NCBI GenBank assembly: GCA_034509735.1
Contig: JACGWO010000010.1
Coordinates: 5,965,193-6,029,192, forward strand
Direction of reading: 5' to 3'
Source: Sesamum alatum
Taxonomy: Eukaryota > Streptophyta > Magnoliopsida > Lamiales > Pedaliaceae
Length of the DNA: 64,000 bases
Shown in pieces: positions 45,536 through 57,814 of this stretch. The notes below the pieces were generated by a model. It saw only the letters and a program-made list of their open reading frames with translations, did not search any database and had not been told where the DNA came from. How positions within the stretch are numbered: the first letter of the stretch is position 1; every line of letters begins with the position of its first letter. The position numbers and the translations under genes were made by a program.

Positions 45536-45732
45536 CAGTCCATAGAGGTGGACAAAGAGAAGGATTTCCACAGGATAGGCACAATCCTCAAGGTCATGAT
45601 CTTTTAGAAAGGGTTGCCACCAATGACGAGAGCTTACGAATTCACCGTTTAAGGGCCATGCGCTCTTTCATATTCGCCATTGCTGAGCGTGTAAAAAATC
45701 TGATTAAGCCCTACTGGAAGGAGGGCAAAATC
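45536..45732 (+). pseudogene. Inverted fragment of the SRI-domain exon (copy B)
   Basis: Equivalent of 11974-12165, including the abrupt end after GAGGGCAAAATC and the same downstream CCTTCACACTGTAGC. Confidence 0.8.
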
Positions 45733-45891
45733 CCTTCACACTGTAGCTTGCTTCAGAATATTATCAGCCAGATGTATCGGGTTTTCTTAAACGTTAACTG
45801 AAACATTTAAAACAATAGATAACCCAGATTAATCCGGAAAAAGTTTGAAGACAACATGACCAGGCTCAGCAAAATGAAATGAATGCACACA

Positions 45892-45906
45892 CCCCCCCCC
45901 CCCCCC
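45892..45906. repeat. C15 homopolymer
   Basis: Copy A has only six C at the equivalent place (about 12321), so the run expanded in copy B or is an assembly artefact. Confidence 0.9.
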
Positions 45907-48900
45907 ACAGTATAGATAGTTGTCTTTGGGTTTACTTGCAGCAGCATATATCCCAACTTGTTTCCTAAATAAAAGTCTACCCAGACGAGGTGCTCCCAAA
46001 TCATCCAATCACAGTATTTATCATAAAATTCTTTTTTAGCAAAGCAAAGCGAATCTTGCATGGGGATCGGGTTAATTAATATCTCTCAGGAGCATTAAGT
46101 AAACAGAGTTACAGTCGCAGGGAAAGCGTAAATGATACCTTCTGTGTGACTCTAAAAAGATAAGGATCCCCCAAGGCTTTCTTCTCTGCATTTCGTCTCA
46201 GAATTAAACCACAAGAGTCCTGAAACACGTGGACTTTTATCACAAAAGCAAAAACAGCAACCAAGTGAAATACATTCCATGAGAATTGTTGATGAATATG
46301 AACAATTTCCCAACCATGATGTGCTGTAGAACTTGAAATTATATGCTTCAAAGGGCAACTTCATTTTCATTCCCGGCTCAATTACCTTCAAACATATATG
46401 GGATGAGTTGTGAGATAAAATTGAAATCTGGCAGCAAGGGTTAACAGATCCAAAATCACATATTTTATCCCTGTTGCATGCATGGGAAAACAATGCTTTC
46501 CACCAGTGACATCCACCGACAAGGGTTGTCCCAAATTTTCTGCATGTAAGTTAGACTCTAAAGATAAGTTCGGAAAGTCCAGGAAGACTAAACAAAAAGT
46601 TCAATGCACAAAAGAAATGAATAGGATTAAATCATGCTTAACTCACTTGCTGTATATTATACTTTGAGAGAGAGAGAAACGCTAAACGCCATTTAAGAAT
46701 TTTACACATTACGCATTGCTATTATTCAAACAAGCGTGGAAGGTCAATTTGGATATGCAAGTTGAAGTAATAAAGGGAGACTGGGATGATTGATATGCAA
46801 GCATGGTAACTTCTATTTTATTATTTTGTCACATTACCGAACTATTAGCATTTCGTGATAATGAGGATTATACACGAAAAGATCCTTTTTTAGCCCCTTT
46901 TTGTTCAGTCCGTCTCTTATCACTAGTAGGTAATCCTCTGGTGTTTCTAGACCACTTCATTTATTTTGGCGCGGGTGGTACGGGAATGGCAAGTGGGTCT
47001 ATAATCCTCGGTTTTAATAGGACGCTTACAAGTGTTGTTCCATCTACTATCTAACTATAATCAAGCTATTACAACTACACGAAACTAAGAGAGCATCCCT
47101 CACGTGCAAATTATTAAAGATCTACTTTGACAACCTTGTCAATCACCCACTAAAGTTGCATAGACGTCTAACATCTGTCGCTAATGAAACGCCGCAATCA
47201 TCCAATAGGATCAAAGAAAATACTTCCAGCCTTTAAAAACAAAAAAGCAACTTAACTACTTGAAACAACAAGAAACGTATTCCTGCAAATGATCATCAAC
47301 TTTGACTTTCTAATACGTCTCCAAGATAAACTACCGAAAGATGTACTAACAAAATCCAACTAGCTGTTAAAGAATGTTTCTCGAAAATATTAGCAATAAA
47401 GAAGGTGCATTTATATATTTATGGTGTTAGCATCATTTTGGTGACAAACATGGTAAGAGGGCATCATTGAGGAAGCTCCAAGACGCATGTGGAGAACAAC
47501 TAAAATTTTAAATAATGAGCACTCGTTTCCCGACTTCTTCTAGAAAGATGGATTCTTTTCCCAGAGTTGTGTAGACAACGAGCCCAAAACAGCTTAAGAA
47601 GTTACAGATTTGGGTCATGTAGTTACTAGTATTAAAGTAGTAACTAGTGCATAGGTTAGTAAGGATTCTAAACAGGAGGACTACACTGGTGTGTTAAAGG
47701 AGTTTGACAAGTGAAAAAGGACTTGAAGAAATAGAAAGTTCTGAAATCTTCCGCAAAATCTAACAACTGGTGTGTTAATTTCCAGAAGCAATAGCGACAA
47801 TAAGGCGTGTTAATTTTCCAAGTATACTTTTGAACGTTCTTCCAACGTAAATCTAGTATCAGTTAATGACATGTTATTCATGCTTAGATGTTTAAAGACG
47901 TGATATTTAAAATTTATTTGTAACCGAATGATACTTTTTTCCTAAACAATGCTTAACTGCTATACATATTGCAAACTACCAAAATTAATTAAAACTGAAA
48001 GGATAAGACAATAAGAAGCAGTCTCTTGGATTCATGTCTTTCGAACAAATAAGCACATGAGAAACAGATGCTGGGTTTTAAAGTTTTATTAATAAGAGCA
48101 GAAATTTCAGATAGCTCTTCTTCAAGAGAATGGAAAAAGAGGTCTACACATGCAACTTGAATACGTCGGGATAAGACTGTTCAGTTGAGTTTTTTAAACA
48201 TAAATTGTCACCTAATCAAAGAACTAATTAGACATCACACCTACATAAGTACATCAAGACATTTGAGTGAAAAGACCGCTATGCATAAAGATTTACATAT
48301 TCACCGAAGGGATCCTATAGAACTCGGGTTGATTCTGTATATAATATGAGGAGAGAACAATTGAATCTGATCGCAAGAAAAGCACAATTGAATGGTGAGG
48401 AGGAACTGAAACAAATATGCCTCCGGAAAACATTCCATAACACAAAGACGCTGGCAAAATAACAGGATCAGTTCAGACCACAGAATTGTCATCAAGTAGT
48501 CCGACAGAACAGAAAATGATAGATGTTATAGATAAAAAAAATGTTTCACAAAGATGATCCGCTTGAAAGGTTAAAGAGTCTTAGGAGCAAGTCTCGGGAA
48601 CTGAATCCACTTGAAAAGGTTAAAGAATTTTAGGATCAAGTGACTGGAACTGACAGAACACACTTTCACTGGTCTCTAAGCATCTTATGACCAGCGTATC
48701 TAACTAACAGTAAAAGAGAACAGTGTGAGATGTACATCTACATGGCTTATTAGCACAGAGTTCATTAATAATCAACTATTAGTCTGGGACATAAAAAAGA
48801 ACGTATGAAGAAATGTATAAATCACTCCAAGCAGATTAGCCAATCTCAGAATATAAGCAAGTATTAAATGAAAAACACTTGAGAGGACTCACCTCTAGAG

Positions 48901-49032
48901 TGCTGGGTGAGCTAATCCAGAGTAGTGAACACATAAAATAATCTCTAATTCAAACATTTATCAGGCATTAATAGGAAAACCCTAAGACATAGAGAAGCCA
49001 GAATTAATTAGAGGACTCTTGTCTTTGAGATG

Positions 49033-50487
49033 CTAGCCCTTCTGGTATTTCTTCACATAGGCCTGCAAATTCAGAAGTGAGCATAAGTATATTGTAAACT
49101 AATTGCATAAAGTTACACTGAGGTACATGAAATTAAGATATATGTAAAGGTTTTCTGCTTTAGCTTTAGTGATACTGCAGCATGTAGCTTTGTGGAATTA
49201 GAGTTGTGTCGTGCACAGACTTCTTTTCCGTAATCGTATATTTCAGGAACTAATTTACATGTTGCTGGGGAAATTTATAATCTTGCAGAACATTCTTCAT
49301 TCAATAGATGCATTTTTCCATAGAAAATTGCCTAATAAACATAACCTCCTCATCTAGAGGCTTCATGACTGGAGAAGGAAAACGAACATTAAATCACCTT
49401 ATGAGTATTGAATCACAGAGGTTGGCAATCAGATTCAGGATGATTTTTCTTCTTTTAAAGTAAAAATCTCAGAGGCACAGAAGAGTACAGCTTAAGAACG
49501 AGAGAAAGAACTTTACTATATGGTACTACAAAAATGAAAAAGCAAGGACGTGAGATTTAGCAATTTGTCTAGATTTACATCGAACAACAGGTAACTTTCA
49601 GTATGGCTGTTAAATTCTAGATCAATGAGTGGTTGAAAGAGAGAACTGAGACAAACCTGTACGAGTTTAGTGAGCTTTGAATGTGAAGATATCAAATAAC
49701 TATTGATCTTTCCCTCCGAAGGAATCTCTGATGAACCAAAGCTTTCAATAACCTTATTGACTGATTTCTTGACGATTACTTTATGCGCATCTTTACTGAT
49801 TTTGCCCTCCTTCCAGTAGGGCTTAATAAGAATTTTGACACGCTCAGCAATGGCGAATTTGAAAGAGCGCAAGCCCTTAAACGGTGGCATTTCGTAAGCT
49901 CTCGTCATTGGTGGCAACCCTTTCTAAAAGATCATGACCTTGAGCATTGTGCCTACCCTCTGGAAATCCTTCTCTTTGTCCACCTCTATGGACTGGACTG
50001 TGGCTTTCTATTTCTGCAATATGTAGCACCTATCATTTTTTAATCATAACAAAACCAGAAAGAGTACAAGCATGTGCAGTCATAATGCTGGCAAATTTTT
50101 GTGGTTTGTCAAATTCTATAAATAAATTGCAAATCGCTACAAACTACACCAACAAGAATTTCTTTGATTCATGCATAATTCAATGATAATCATGGGATAA
50201 TTGAAGCATCTATTGATATATTAGCAGAGATATAACAACAAACCTGTTCATGGTAGTAGCAAACACAGAATTCCCGCTGCACATGCTCAAGAAAATCAGC
50301 GATGAGTCACAATGTTAGTCATTTAGTTAGCTCTTGGCAATTCAGGCATATTTAAAGAGACGAACGAAACCTGTATGGATGCGTCCCGAACTTCCAAGTA
50401 TCCAGGCCCGGTGACATTTCAGTGTAATGAAAGTAGTGGCTGCCACTTCTGTCCATTTTCCACCAAATGTAGATACAAAAGACCAAT
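49033..50487 (-). pseudogene. SRI-domain gene, copy B, frameshifted
   Basis: All four exons of copy A have counterparts: 50371-50487 (30-bp in-frame deletion), 50244-50276, 49657-50013 and 49033-49062 (ends AYVKKYQKG-stop). Splice sites are kept. The main exon is 357 bp against 355 in copy A: one extra base near 50003 and one near 49880. The reading frame that enters it is therefore lost before FKFAIAERVKILIKPYWKEG. Upstream gene sequence from about A 17306 to A 21983 is deleted. The SRI-like segment itself is nearly unchanged, which suggests recent decay. Confidence 0.75.
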
Positions 50488-50568
50488 CTGCTGAAAAAAA
50501 ATGGAACATCTGTATGTTTGAGTCAAAAGATCAATTCAACCTTTAATTATGTTAGGTTGATTTATTTG

Positions 50569-50703
50569 CACCAATCTCTAAAACAGTCACCCCAATAATC
50601 CACTGCAGGCGCGCTCGGTAGCCACCGCCGCCCTCCAGCCTCCTCGCGCCGCCGCACCTGGCACCACACCCGCCGGTGGCCTCCGGTCCCCCCCCCCCCC
50701 CCC
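50569..50703. other. GC-rich relic of the Copia-adjacent sequence, ending in C16
   Basis: GTCACCCCAATAATCCACTG onwards matches A 18224-18320, which in copy A leads into the Copia reverse transcriptase. In copy B it ends in a run of 16 C (50688-50703) and then jumps to sequence equivalent to A 21984, marking the deletion junction. Confidence 0.7.
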
Positions 50704-51637
50704 ATTTAAATTTGGTTGGCAAAAATGTTTGTAGTTTAAATACCTTTTCCTTGTTAAAAATTAAATGGAAATTAGACGGTAAAATATAAACTATTTTCCC
50801 TCAAACAACCCACTCGAAAAAGCAAACCAACTATGCACATTTTTCAACCTTATATTTCTAGAAAATTTTTGTTTATTTTTCTTCTTTGTAAAACTACCAT
50901 AAATTATACTCATTTTAATTTACACCACCTTTGTAATTTTTATTTTTATTTTGTTAATGTGTACATGAATATCGAGTGTGCATCAACAGCTGGTGTTGTA
51001 TAATACAATTAATTGAAGAATACTACTTTTTGGTCAAAGCATTTACCATAACACATTCCAAGTAACAATTTAAATATATCAGACATGTCCAATTCGCATT
51101 GATGCTCAAGTTCATATCTCCTACTCAGTTTAGCAAAAATTGAAATTCAACTATTACAACAACAATTCGATAGAAAATCATAGAATGCCATGAAAAAAAA
51201 ATGAATGTAGACAAATCACCACCACCTTTCGTCAATATATCACATCTGACTCAACTTACAAAATAAAAATAAAATATATCATAAAGAACAAAAGAATTTA
51301 AAAAATAAATCCGGAGAAACCAAATTAAGAAATAAATTATTAGCATCATCAGTAAGTCCATAAAAATTGAAAAATGAAATGTTTGAACCACCAAGAAAAC
51401 AGAGCAAGTGAAGAAAAACCCAGTAGAGGCAAACAAAAAAAGAAGAATCGGAGACATATAACGCACATACAACACAAGATACCTTGAAAATCTTGAACCA
51501 CCAAGAAAAATAAAAAAATCAACAGAGGCAACACCATCACACACACAAACACACACAAAAATAGAGTAACAGAAATATAAGAAGCATACAGCACAAGATA
51601 ACTTGAAAAGAAGAGTAGAGAGAGCGAGAAAACTTAC

Positions 51638-51780
51638 AGGGATCAAACGGGAGCCCGGATTCCAATCCGCTGTTGTTTGTGTGTGTCTGTGTGTGTTTAT
51701 ATGTATATAATATACATACAAATACAGACAGGAGGAGAGTGAGTGAGGAAAAGATGGAGAGTGGGTGTGTATTAAATGTG
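51638..51780 (-). promoter_or_regulatory. Candidate 5' UTR exon and promoter (copy B)
   Basis: Equivalent of 22861-22990: GGAATCCGGGCTCCCGTTTG then a donor GTAAGT, preceded by CA/TG repeats and a CT-rich tract. A 177-codon minus-strand frame over 51251-51784 consists of Phe/Leu/Cys-rich low-complexity sequence. It has no open counterpart in copy A, so I do not call it a gene. Confidence 0.3.
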
Positions 51781-52763
51781 ACAACCCAAAATTCTTTGTT
51801 CTCTTATGAGAGAATCAACAACTTCTAAATCGCAAAAGCATATAGAAATCGTGTTTCTTATGTTGCCATTGAACTCCTTATTAACATATTATAATTAAAA
51901 TAAAGAAATTAATCATAAACTATTATTTATGGTGCTTTGGAAACTCCAGTTTAATATTTAATTTAAATTTTTGGATATGGATAAGCAAACTCATTTGTAA
52001 GTCATCCATTTTTATTTAAATTGGTCTATATATAAATATAAATTAATGGTTTTTTTTATATAAAAAAGAGCAAGAAATGTAGATATATATATGTGTGTGT
52101 TTTTTTTAATATATTTGATTTTGCGTTTTGTATTAGTGTACGATACATAAAAAAAATCCAAATACACTGATTCGTATTTTTATAAAAATGTAGACAAATA
52201 TTCTTGAGGTTTTTGGTTATCTTTCGGATGGTGATAAATGAAAACAAAGTCATGTCCTTGCTTTGAAATATTTTAAATTAATCAATTAAATTCAAAAATA
52301 TAAAAAAAAAAGAAAAGAAAATGAATGATAATTTTTTATTTTCCCATAAGAAAAGGATGACTTTTTTTGGATTGTAATAATTTTTCATAAAATATAAAAA
52401 TAAATAAAGACTATATAGCATAAATTACATTGGAGTCATAAGATATTATTACATTACCTACTAAAAATAATATGCAATAGGATAATGGTGAATTCAATTT
52501 GTTATCACTTTTATTACACCTAAAAAAATAATTATTGTGACAATAAAATTACCATAAAAGTATTTAAAAAGATAAGGTAGAATTAATTACAAGCAACAAA
52601 GGGATTCCAAGACATGGAATAGTGGTATACTACATCTCATAAATTAAAGTATTTAGAAAATTATCAAGGTACTGATGGTAAGCAAATTAATAGTTTTTCT
52701 TTAAAATCATAAATTGATAAATGATTAAACAAGAGTGATATGAGATAGAGTTTTAAACTTTAT

Positions 52764-53012
52764 GATAAATGACATCGACATCCTTTAAGATTATGTCTAA
52801 TCACATTAATACCCCATGTCCTTAGTAAAATTATAAGTACATTCCCTTAAATGTAATTTATCTCATGGAGCCATTGATGTAAGATTTTGCTCTTGAAAGG
52901 GTGTCGATATAAGTTACAATTACAATTTCGGTGCATATTTATAATTTTATAAAAGATAAGGGGCATTTATGTAATTAAACTTAATTTTTAGGAATACCAG
53001 TGTAATTCACCC
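52764..53012. mobile_element. Mutator-like MITE relic (copy B)
   Basis: Same site and family as 24434-24684. Arms GATAAATGACATCGACATCC and GGAATACCAGTGTAATTCACC. Confidence 0.6.
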
Positions 53013-53625
53013 TCCCATTTGTAGCATTTCTTTCTCATCGTAATCTAGAGTAGACATTTCCAATATTATCTTGGTTGCTTTGCGTACATTATAATTATTA
53101 TTTTATAGAGGGAGAATCTGAGTATTCTAATTACTTCTGAATTTTTTTTCACATCATAATAATGTGTGTATGATTTTCTTTCAGCCACTTTGTTCTCTTT
53201 CCCTTAATTTCAAGTCAAAAGTAATTCTTTTTATGAATTACTAAATTAGATGTAGCTGACAAGATGCTTAATATTTTCAAAGAATATGATTGTGAGGTTG
53301 GATTGATTAATATATCAATATAGGTTTGAAATTTGTGAATTATACTTTTTAAAACATTATCTTATCTGCATTTATATCTATATCTATACTTTACAAAAAG
53401 TGTGAATTTCATAAATATTTATTCATATGGTAAGAAGACATAGTTATCCTTATTTAAGTATTCTTTTTAATTGGCCGTGGGCATTTGTTTAGTTAAAAGG
53501 CCCATCTCTTGTTGGGCCTATCATATAAGGTCTCATTTCCTTTGCTTAATGAGATAATCGAGTGATATGATAAATTGAGATTAATTGTATGATGGAAAAG
53601 TTCGAGATTAATTGTAGTATCTATA

Positions 53626-53919
53626 TCTATATTATATATAATTGAAGAACACTCTATTTGCTTCAATTTTATGGTCTGTCATTTTTCTATTATTTTTAAT
53701 ATTCTATTAATTTTTTCTCTCTTCTCAATTTCTCATTTCTCTGTCTTCTCTCAACTTTTTATTTTCTCTCATCTCAATTTTCACTTTCCTTTTTCTTCAA
53801 TATTTTTCTCATAATTTTTTTATATTTTATTTATCTAACTAATATATTTTTTAAATAATAATTATTTTTAAATCTTAAATTAATTTTGCACATACATTTG
53901 TGTGTGCCACATATACTAG
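53626..53919 (+). mobile_element. Non-autonomous Helitron
   Basis: Begins TCTATATTATATATAATTGA. Ends with the hairpin GCACATAC-ATTT-GTGTGTGC, then CACATATA and CTAG, followed by T. It is 294 bp, CT-rich and non-coding. It lies 35 bp past the right edge of duplication copy B. Confidence 0.8.
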
Positions 53920-54056
53920 TGTTTACTATATGCGAGTGCATTTTAATTTTCAATGGAGTGTTTACTTTGATTGATAATTTTTATGTAATTGTCAAATGTC
54001 CATATTAGCTTCCTTACATTTCAAAATAGAAAACAAACAAACAAATGTTGTCTCAT

Positions 54057-54343
54057 AACTTACTCGCTTTGTGATTTTAATCCCATTATTTTAGCACTCA
54101 TTAGATTTAGTCCCATAAAACAAAAAAAATATAATTTTAGTCCCAACTACAAATTCTATTAAATATTTAATGGAGCGCGTCGAAATCACGTACTCCCTCC
54201 ATTAAATTAATGGCCAGTTACTTAATGGAACACGTACAAATCACGTGCTCTCTCCGTTAAATATTTAACAAAATTTGCGGTTAGGACTAAAATTGCAAGT
54301 TTTGGTGACTTATGAGACCAAATCTAGTGAGTACTTATAAGTT
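54057..54343. mobile_element. Palindromic MITE
   Basis: AACTTACTCGCTTTGTGATTTTAATCCC on the left, mirrored by GACTTATGAGACCAAATC...GTACTTATAAGTT on the right. Inner arms also pair (AATTTTAGTCCCAACTAC against GTTAGGACTAAAATTGC; TTAAATATTTAATGGAG against CCGTTAAATATTTAAC). The centre holds a repeated CACGTACTC/CACGTGCTC word. Non-coding. Confidence 0.6.
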
Positions 54344-54724
54344 AAACTTTTTGGGTGAAATAGTATCTCCTTTGGATGAAATGATGTGTCTATTCAGATG
54401 AAAAGTCATAACATCTCGTAAGCATCTTTTGCGATTAGACATGATGTCCATTTAGGTCATCTTTACTTCTTTGGTAGGGATTAGGGAGTGATTGACAAAA
54501 GTATGATTAAAATTCGGATTAGAGAGTGTAGGATTGATTAGTGCCTCATTTATTTCTATTTTTGCGTTTGGGATTAAATAATGATTAGCTTTGACTCTAG
54601 TGTAGGCAAATAGTGAAATTTGTGTGAAATTATCATTATACCCTTGTACCAAAAAATTTATGAAGTGACATGTTGAGTGTAATTCAAGACTCCTACACCC
54701 CCTCTTGTACTGCATTTCATCTTC

Positions 54725-55200
54725 ATTGTAATGCTTCCATTTTCCCGCCGCGCACTCCGCCGCTGTCCCACCTGCTACCTCCGCTAGACTAGCGTTATTC
54801 CTCACGCCTCCCCGCGATGAATAGTCCGCGCCCGCCAACAGCGGCTGCCGCCAGTCCGCCATCGACATTCCCGTCTGGAGCGCGGCTTGCTTTCTCATCG
54901 CTAATTAATTGACTCCTCCATCAATTTCCTCCGCCTCTCCAGTTTTTTCTTCCTCCACAAACACACGGTGGGAGAATTTCCGCCGCCCTACAACTACAGA
55001 AACAATTTGAGCAAAAGGAAATAAACAAAAAAAAAAAAAAATGAAACCCTTGAAGGATCAGTTGATAGTTCACGAAATTCCACCAGCCAATTGTGGAAGA
55101 AACGGAATCAACGATGTGCAGAGACCCAACGACGTCGCATTCACAGGGAGGTGTGCAGGGGCCGGGGAACAGAGCAGAGACGGCGAATGTCGGGTTTGTT
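54725..55200. other. GC-rich cargo of the PIF/Harbinger-type element
   Basis: On the minus strand, 54898 downwards is open from an ATG (MRKQAALQTGMSMADWRQPL, then Ala/Gly-rich). On the plus strand, 55041 starts MKPLKDQLIVHEIPPANCGR with 50-odd codons to a stop. The composition is unlike the flanks and looks like host gene sequence (leader plus first codons) picked up by the element. I do not recognise the source and cannot tell which strand was coding. Confidence 0.45.
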
Positions 55201-55395
55201 TCTTGTTGTTTTAAATTTCTGGGAAAGGATAAATTAAGGTTGTAATTGTTGCATGTCTTGTCTAATCAATAGGTGGGTTGCTTTGTAAATAATGAGAAAT
55301 ATGTGGGCAATATAGGTATATATTTAATAAAGTTGAGGTCAAAATGAAATTTGTAAAAATTATCCAGACAAGTGGACATTTCGGATTAGTTAATT

Positions 55396-55412
55396 TGGGG
55401 GGGGGGGGGGGG
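55396..55412. repeat. G17 homopolymer
   Basis: Seventeen G inside the PIF/Harbinger-type element. Length may be unreliable. Confidence 0.9.
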
Positions 55413-55859
55413 ATTTCAATCAGACAACAATCCTGGGAACTCACGGGCTCCCAGGATTAATATCGGGCCATGCGAAAATAAAGTAAACAAGTTAAAAGCC
55501 ATGATTAGCCATATAATCATGGCTTTTCATGGCAAGTAAAGATGGCCTTAATGATACTTTTCCAACTTTTATAAATTGGTCCTCCTATTTCATTTCAATC
55601 AATCAATTGGGAAAGCATTCTAGAGCATATCAAAGTGTTTTTGCAAAAATTAGTGTTGTTTCTTTTATTAAGAGAGTTTCAAAATATTTTTTGGTTCGTC
55701 GTTTCTCAAAGTTTGTAGTGTTGCTACTTTGAAATTGTAAGTCGTAGGAGACAAAATTGTCGTTTCTGTTACCACCAGAGTGGAGCAGTAATTGTCTTAA
55801 AAATTAAAAGTTGAACTTTTATCTCAATTTCGTAATACACAATTCGAGCATATTTCTCA

Positions 55860-57430
55860 TTTTTTTAAGAGGAAAACGAGATCACTTTATTCAGTATTCA
55901 ACATGTCCAAGTGGAGGAAAGAACATGCGTGTGAGGGAAGATTGTCAGCACCCTCTAGTGATCCTAAAGCAACACGTGCAAGTACATGAGCAACTGTGTT
56001 AGCCATACGACGTACAAGAGAAAACACATATGTCTCAATCTGAGCACCAAAGTGATGGAAATCAGAAATAATCGGACCTGTGGAGAAGAGATCCAGCGAC
56101 CTCCTCTTAAGCTTGAAAAAAAGGTTTGCACAATCCCCTTCTAAAATAACTTTGGGCCACCCCGGATGAATCCCGAGATGGATCACCTCACGAGCAGCAA
56201 TCGTGTCCACGACTTCCGGCGAAGCATGATAGCGGAAGCGGTTGGCCAGCCATCCAACGCACGAGCCAGACGAATCTCGAGCGATGACCCCGATCTCAAT
56301 CTCACCGGAGTCCTGGAAAAAAGCCCTATCATAATTCAATTTAGTGAAATCATCCTTCGGCGGACTCCATGTGACTGGGTTGTTAGTGAGCACAGGCGCC
56401 TCAATACAGGCCGAGTGGTGCAGAAACTCATCAATGTAGGTTTTTGCCGTGCCAACCACCTGTTCTGCCGAGAGCTGGGGTTCTCCTGCCACTGTCCGAT
56501 TCCTGTTCCACCAGAGCTTCCAAAAAAATTGTGAGAAAGAGCCCAAAGTCGTGGTTATCCAGCTTCGTCGCAATATGAACCATCCAAGGCGCCATACTCC
56601 CCGGCCAATCTGAGATTGTGCCACACGGTAGATTCGATATGCACCAGCAGAGACGTGCAAATGAGCAGCTGAGAAGAGCAAGGGAGACATCCTCCGTTTC
56701 TTCGTTGCAGTTCGGGCACCGTTTAGTGAAAGGCCCAAACGTTTGGTCAGATTATTTGTCGTGGGAAGAGCATTCATGCAAACCTTCCATGCAAACAGTT
56801 GAATTTTACCTGGAACCTTAGCTTGCCATATGAAGTTCTAGTTCACCTTAGAGTCAGTCGTGGATGGTCCAGGTTGAGAAACTCTAGTGATATCTAAGGC
56901 CAAGAAATAAAGCCCTCACTGAGAAAGACCCATTATTGGTATGGTGCCACACCAGCCAGTCCGAGCAGCCAACACTACTAAGTGGCATGTCAAGAATTAC
57001 CTTTACATCATCAGGCCATAAGGTATTCATCACAAGCTCCCAGTTCCACAATTTAAGATCAGAATCGATAAGGTCATCAACTGTGAGAAGATGGGAGTTC
57101 GGGGGTGGTGGAGTGATTACCTTGTAGGTGTAGGGTCTCGAAATCCATGGAGTAGCCCAAATGTTGATAGCCTTCCCATTGCCCACTTGCCAACGAGCAC
57201 CAGCTTGGACGATCTCCTTAAGAGGCAAGGATACTCCTCCAAGTGAAAGAATGATCGTGGCCCAGCTTCGCCTCAAGGATGGAAGAGTTAGGGAAGTACC
57301 GTGCCTTCAAGCAACGACTCAATAGCCTATCCGGTTCTGTCAAGATTCGCCAAAACTGCTTGGCGAGCATGGCAAGGTTGAAAGCTCGGAGGTCATGGCA
57401 AGATTCCTCATTTTTTACAACAGCTATTTC
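55860..57430 (-). pseudogene. 5'-truncated L1-type LINE (zf-RVT and RNase H end), broken
   Basis: The minus-strand order matches the 3' end of plant LINE ORF2: [18 protein letters not shown] and [15 protein letters not shown] (57280-57420), WQVGNGKAINIWATPWIS and DWLVWHHTNNGSFSVRAL (56884-57276), then a 296-codon frame (55887-56777). That frame has PKDDFTKLNYDRAFFQDSGE, IARDSSGSCVGWLAN, VILEGDCANLFFKL and RRMANTVAHVLARVAL. This last part is an RVT_3-type RNase H. The frame shifts between blocks. The 3' end GAATAAAGTGATCTCG followed by a short A-tail (55860-55866, T on the plus strand) fits target-primed insertion. Endonuclease and polymerase are missing. Confidence 0.85.
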
Positions 57431-57814
57431 AAAGCTTAGAAAGAGGTTTGGAGATTAATATATTCGAAACAAATTCAAACCATAAGAGGCAAAATTGGAG
57501 TATTTTAGTTGGATCCAACAAGAGTATCTGAGGCAACGAACCGTTATGAAATGGGGGTCTTTCCTTTGCCTATCGTATGTATAGGCTTGGCTTCGTCCCT
57601 AACCAAGGAGGCATTCTGGCGGACGCATGTGTGTAGGAAGGCCACAGGAGATGGGAAAGACCAATTATACAGCTTTAAATGGGATTGAAGAAGAACGGCT
57701 GTAGAGGTCGCTACTCCAACAGTTTCGATAGGTTTCGAAGGCATATGCCCGAGTTTTGTTTTGAACAAGGGATAATAAGTCCTCAGAAACGTACTTTCCT
57801 TGTCATGATAGTGT
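57431..57814. other. Unassigned DNA next to the nad7-like fragment
   Basis: Open minus-strand stretches exist (57544-57828) but I see no family. Because it adjoins mitochondrial-like sequence and is less AT-rich than its surroundings, it may be further organellar DNA. Confidence 0.35.

Larger units (their letters stand above)
44761..53590. repeat. Segmental duplication, copy B
   Basis: Direct-orientation, shortened paralogue of 10332-25292. It starts inside or beside the 5' part of the xylanase pseudogene and ends next to a Helitron. Relative to copy A it lacks about 0.85 kb (A 11085-11948), 0.8 kb plus the Copia body (A 17306-21983) and several shorter blocks. The Copia LTR sequence TTATGTTAGGTTGATTTATT (50549) is still present, so the Copia insertion predates the duplication. 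Confidence 0.93.
54455..55547. mobile_element. PIF/Harbinger-type element with GC-rich cargo
   Basis: TIRs GGTCATCTTTACTT and AAGTAAAGATGGCC (one mismatch) are flanked by TTA on both sides (54452-54454 and 55548-55550), the 3-bp target typical of PIF/Harbinger elements. The 1093-bp body lacks a transposase. Its centre (about 54725-55200) is far more GC-rich than the ends. Confidence 0.78.

Noticed and set aside
51251..51784. 177-codon minus-strand open frame
   Set aside because: Phe/Leu/Cys/Val-rich low-complexity product arising from A- and CA-rich DNA. The paralogous region 22440-22990 is not open, and no domain is visible.
56166..56534. 122-codon plus-strand frame
   Set aside because: Antisense shadow of the LINE RNase H frame.
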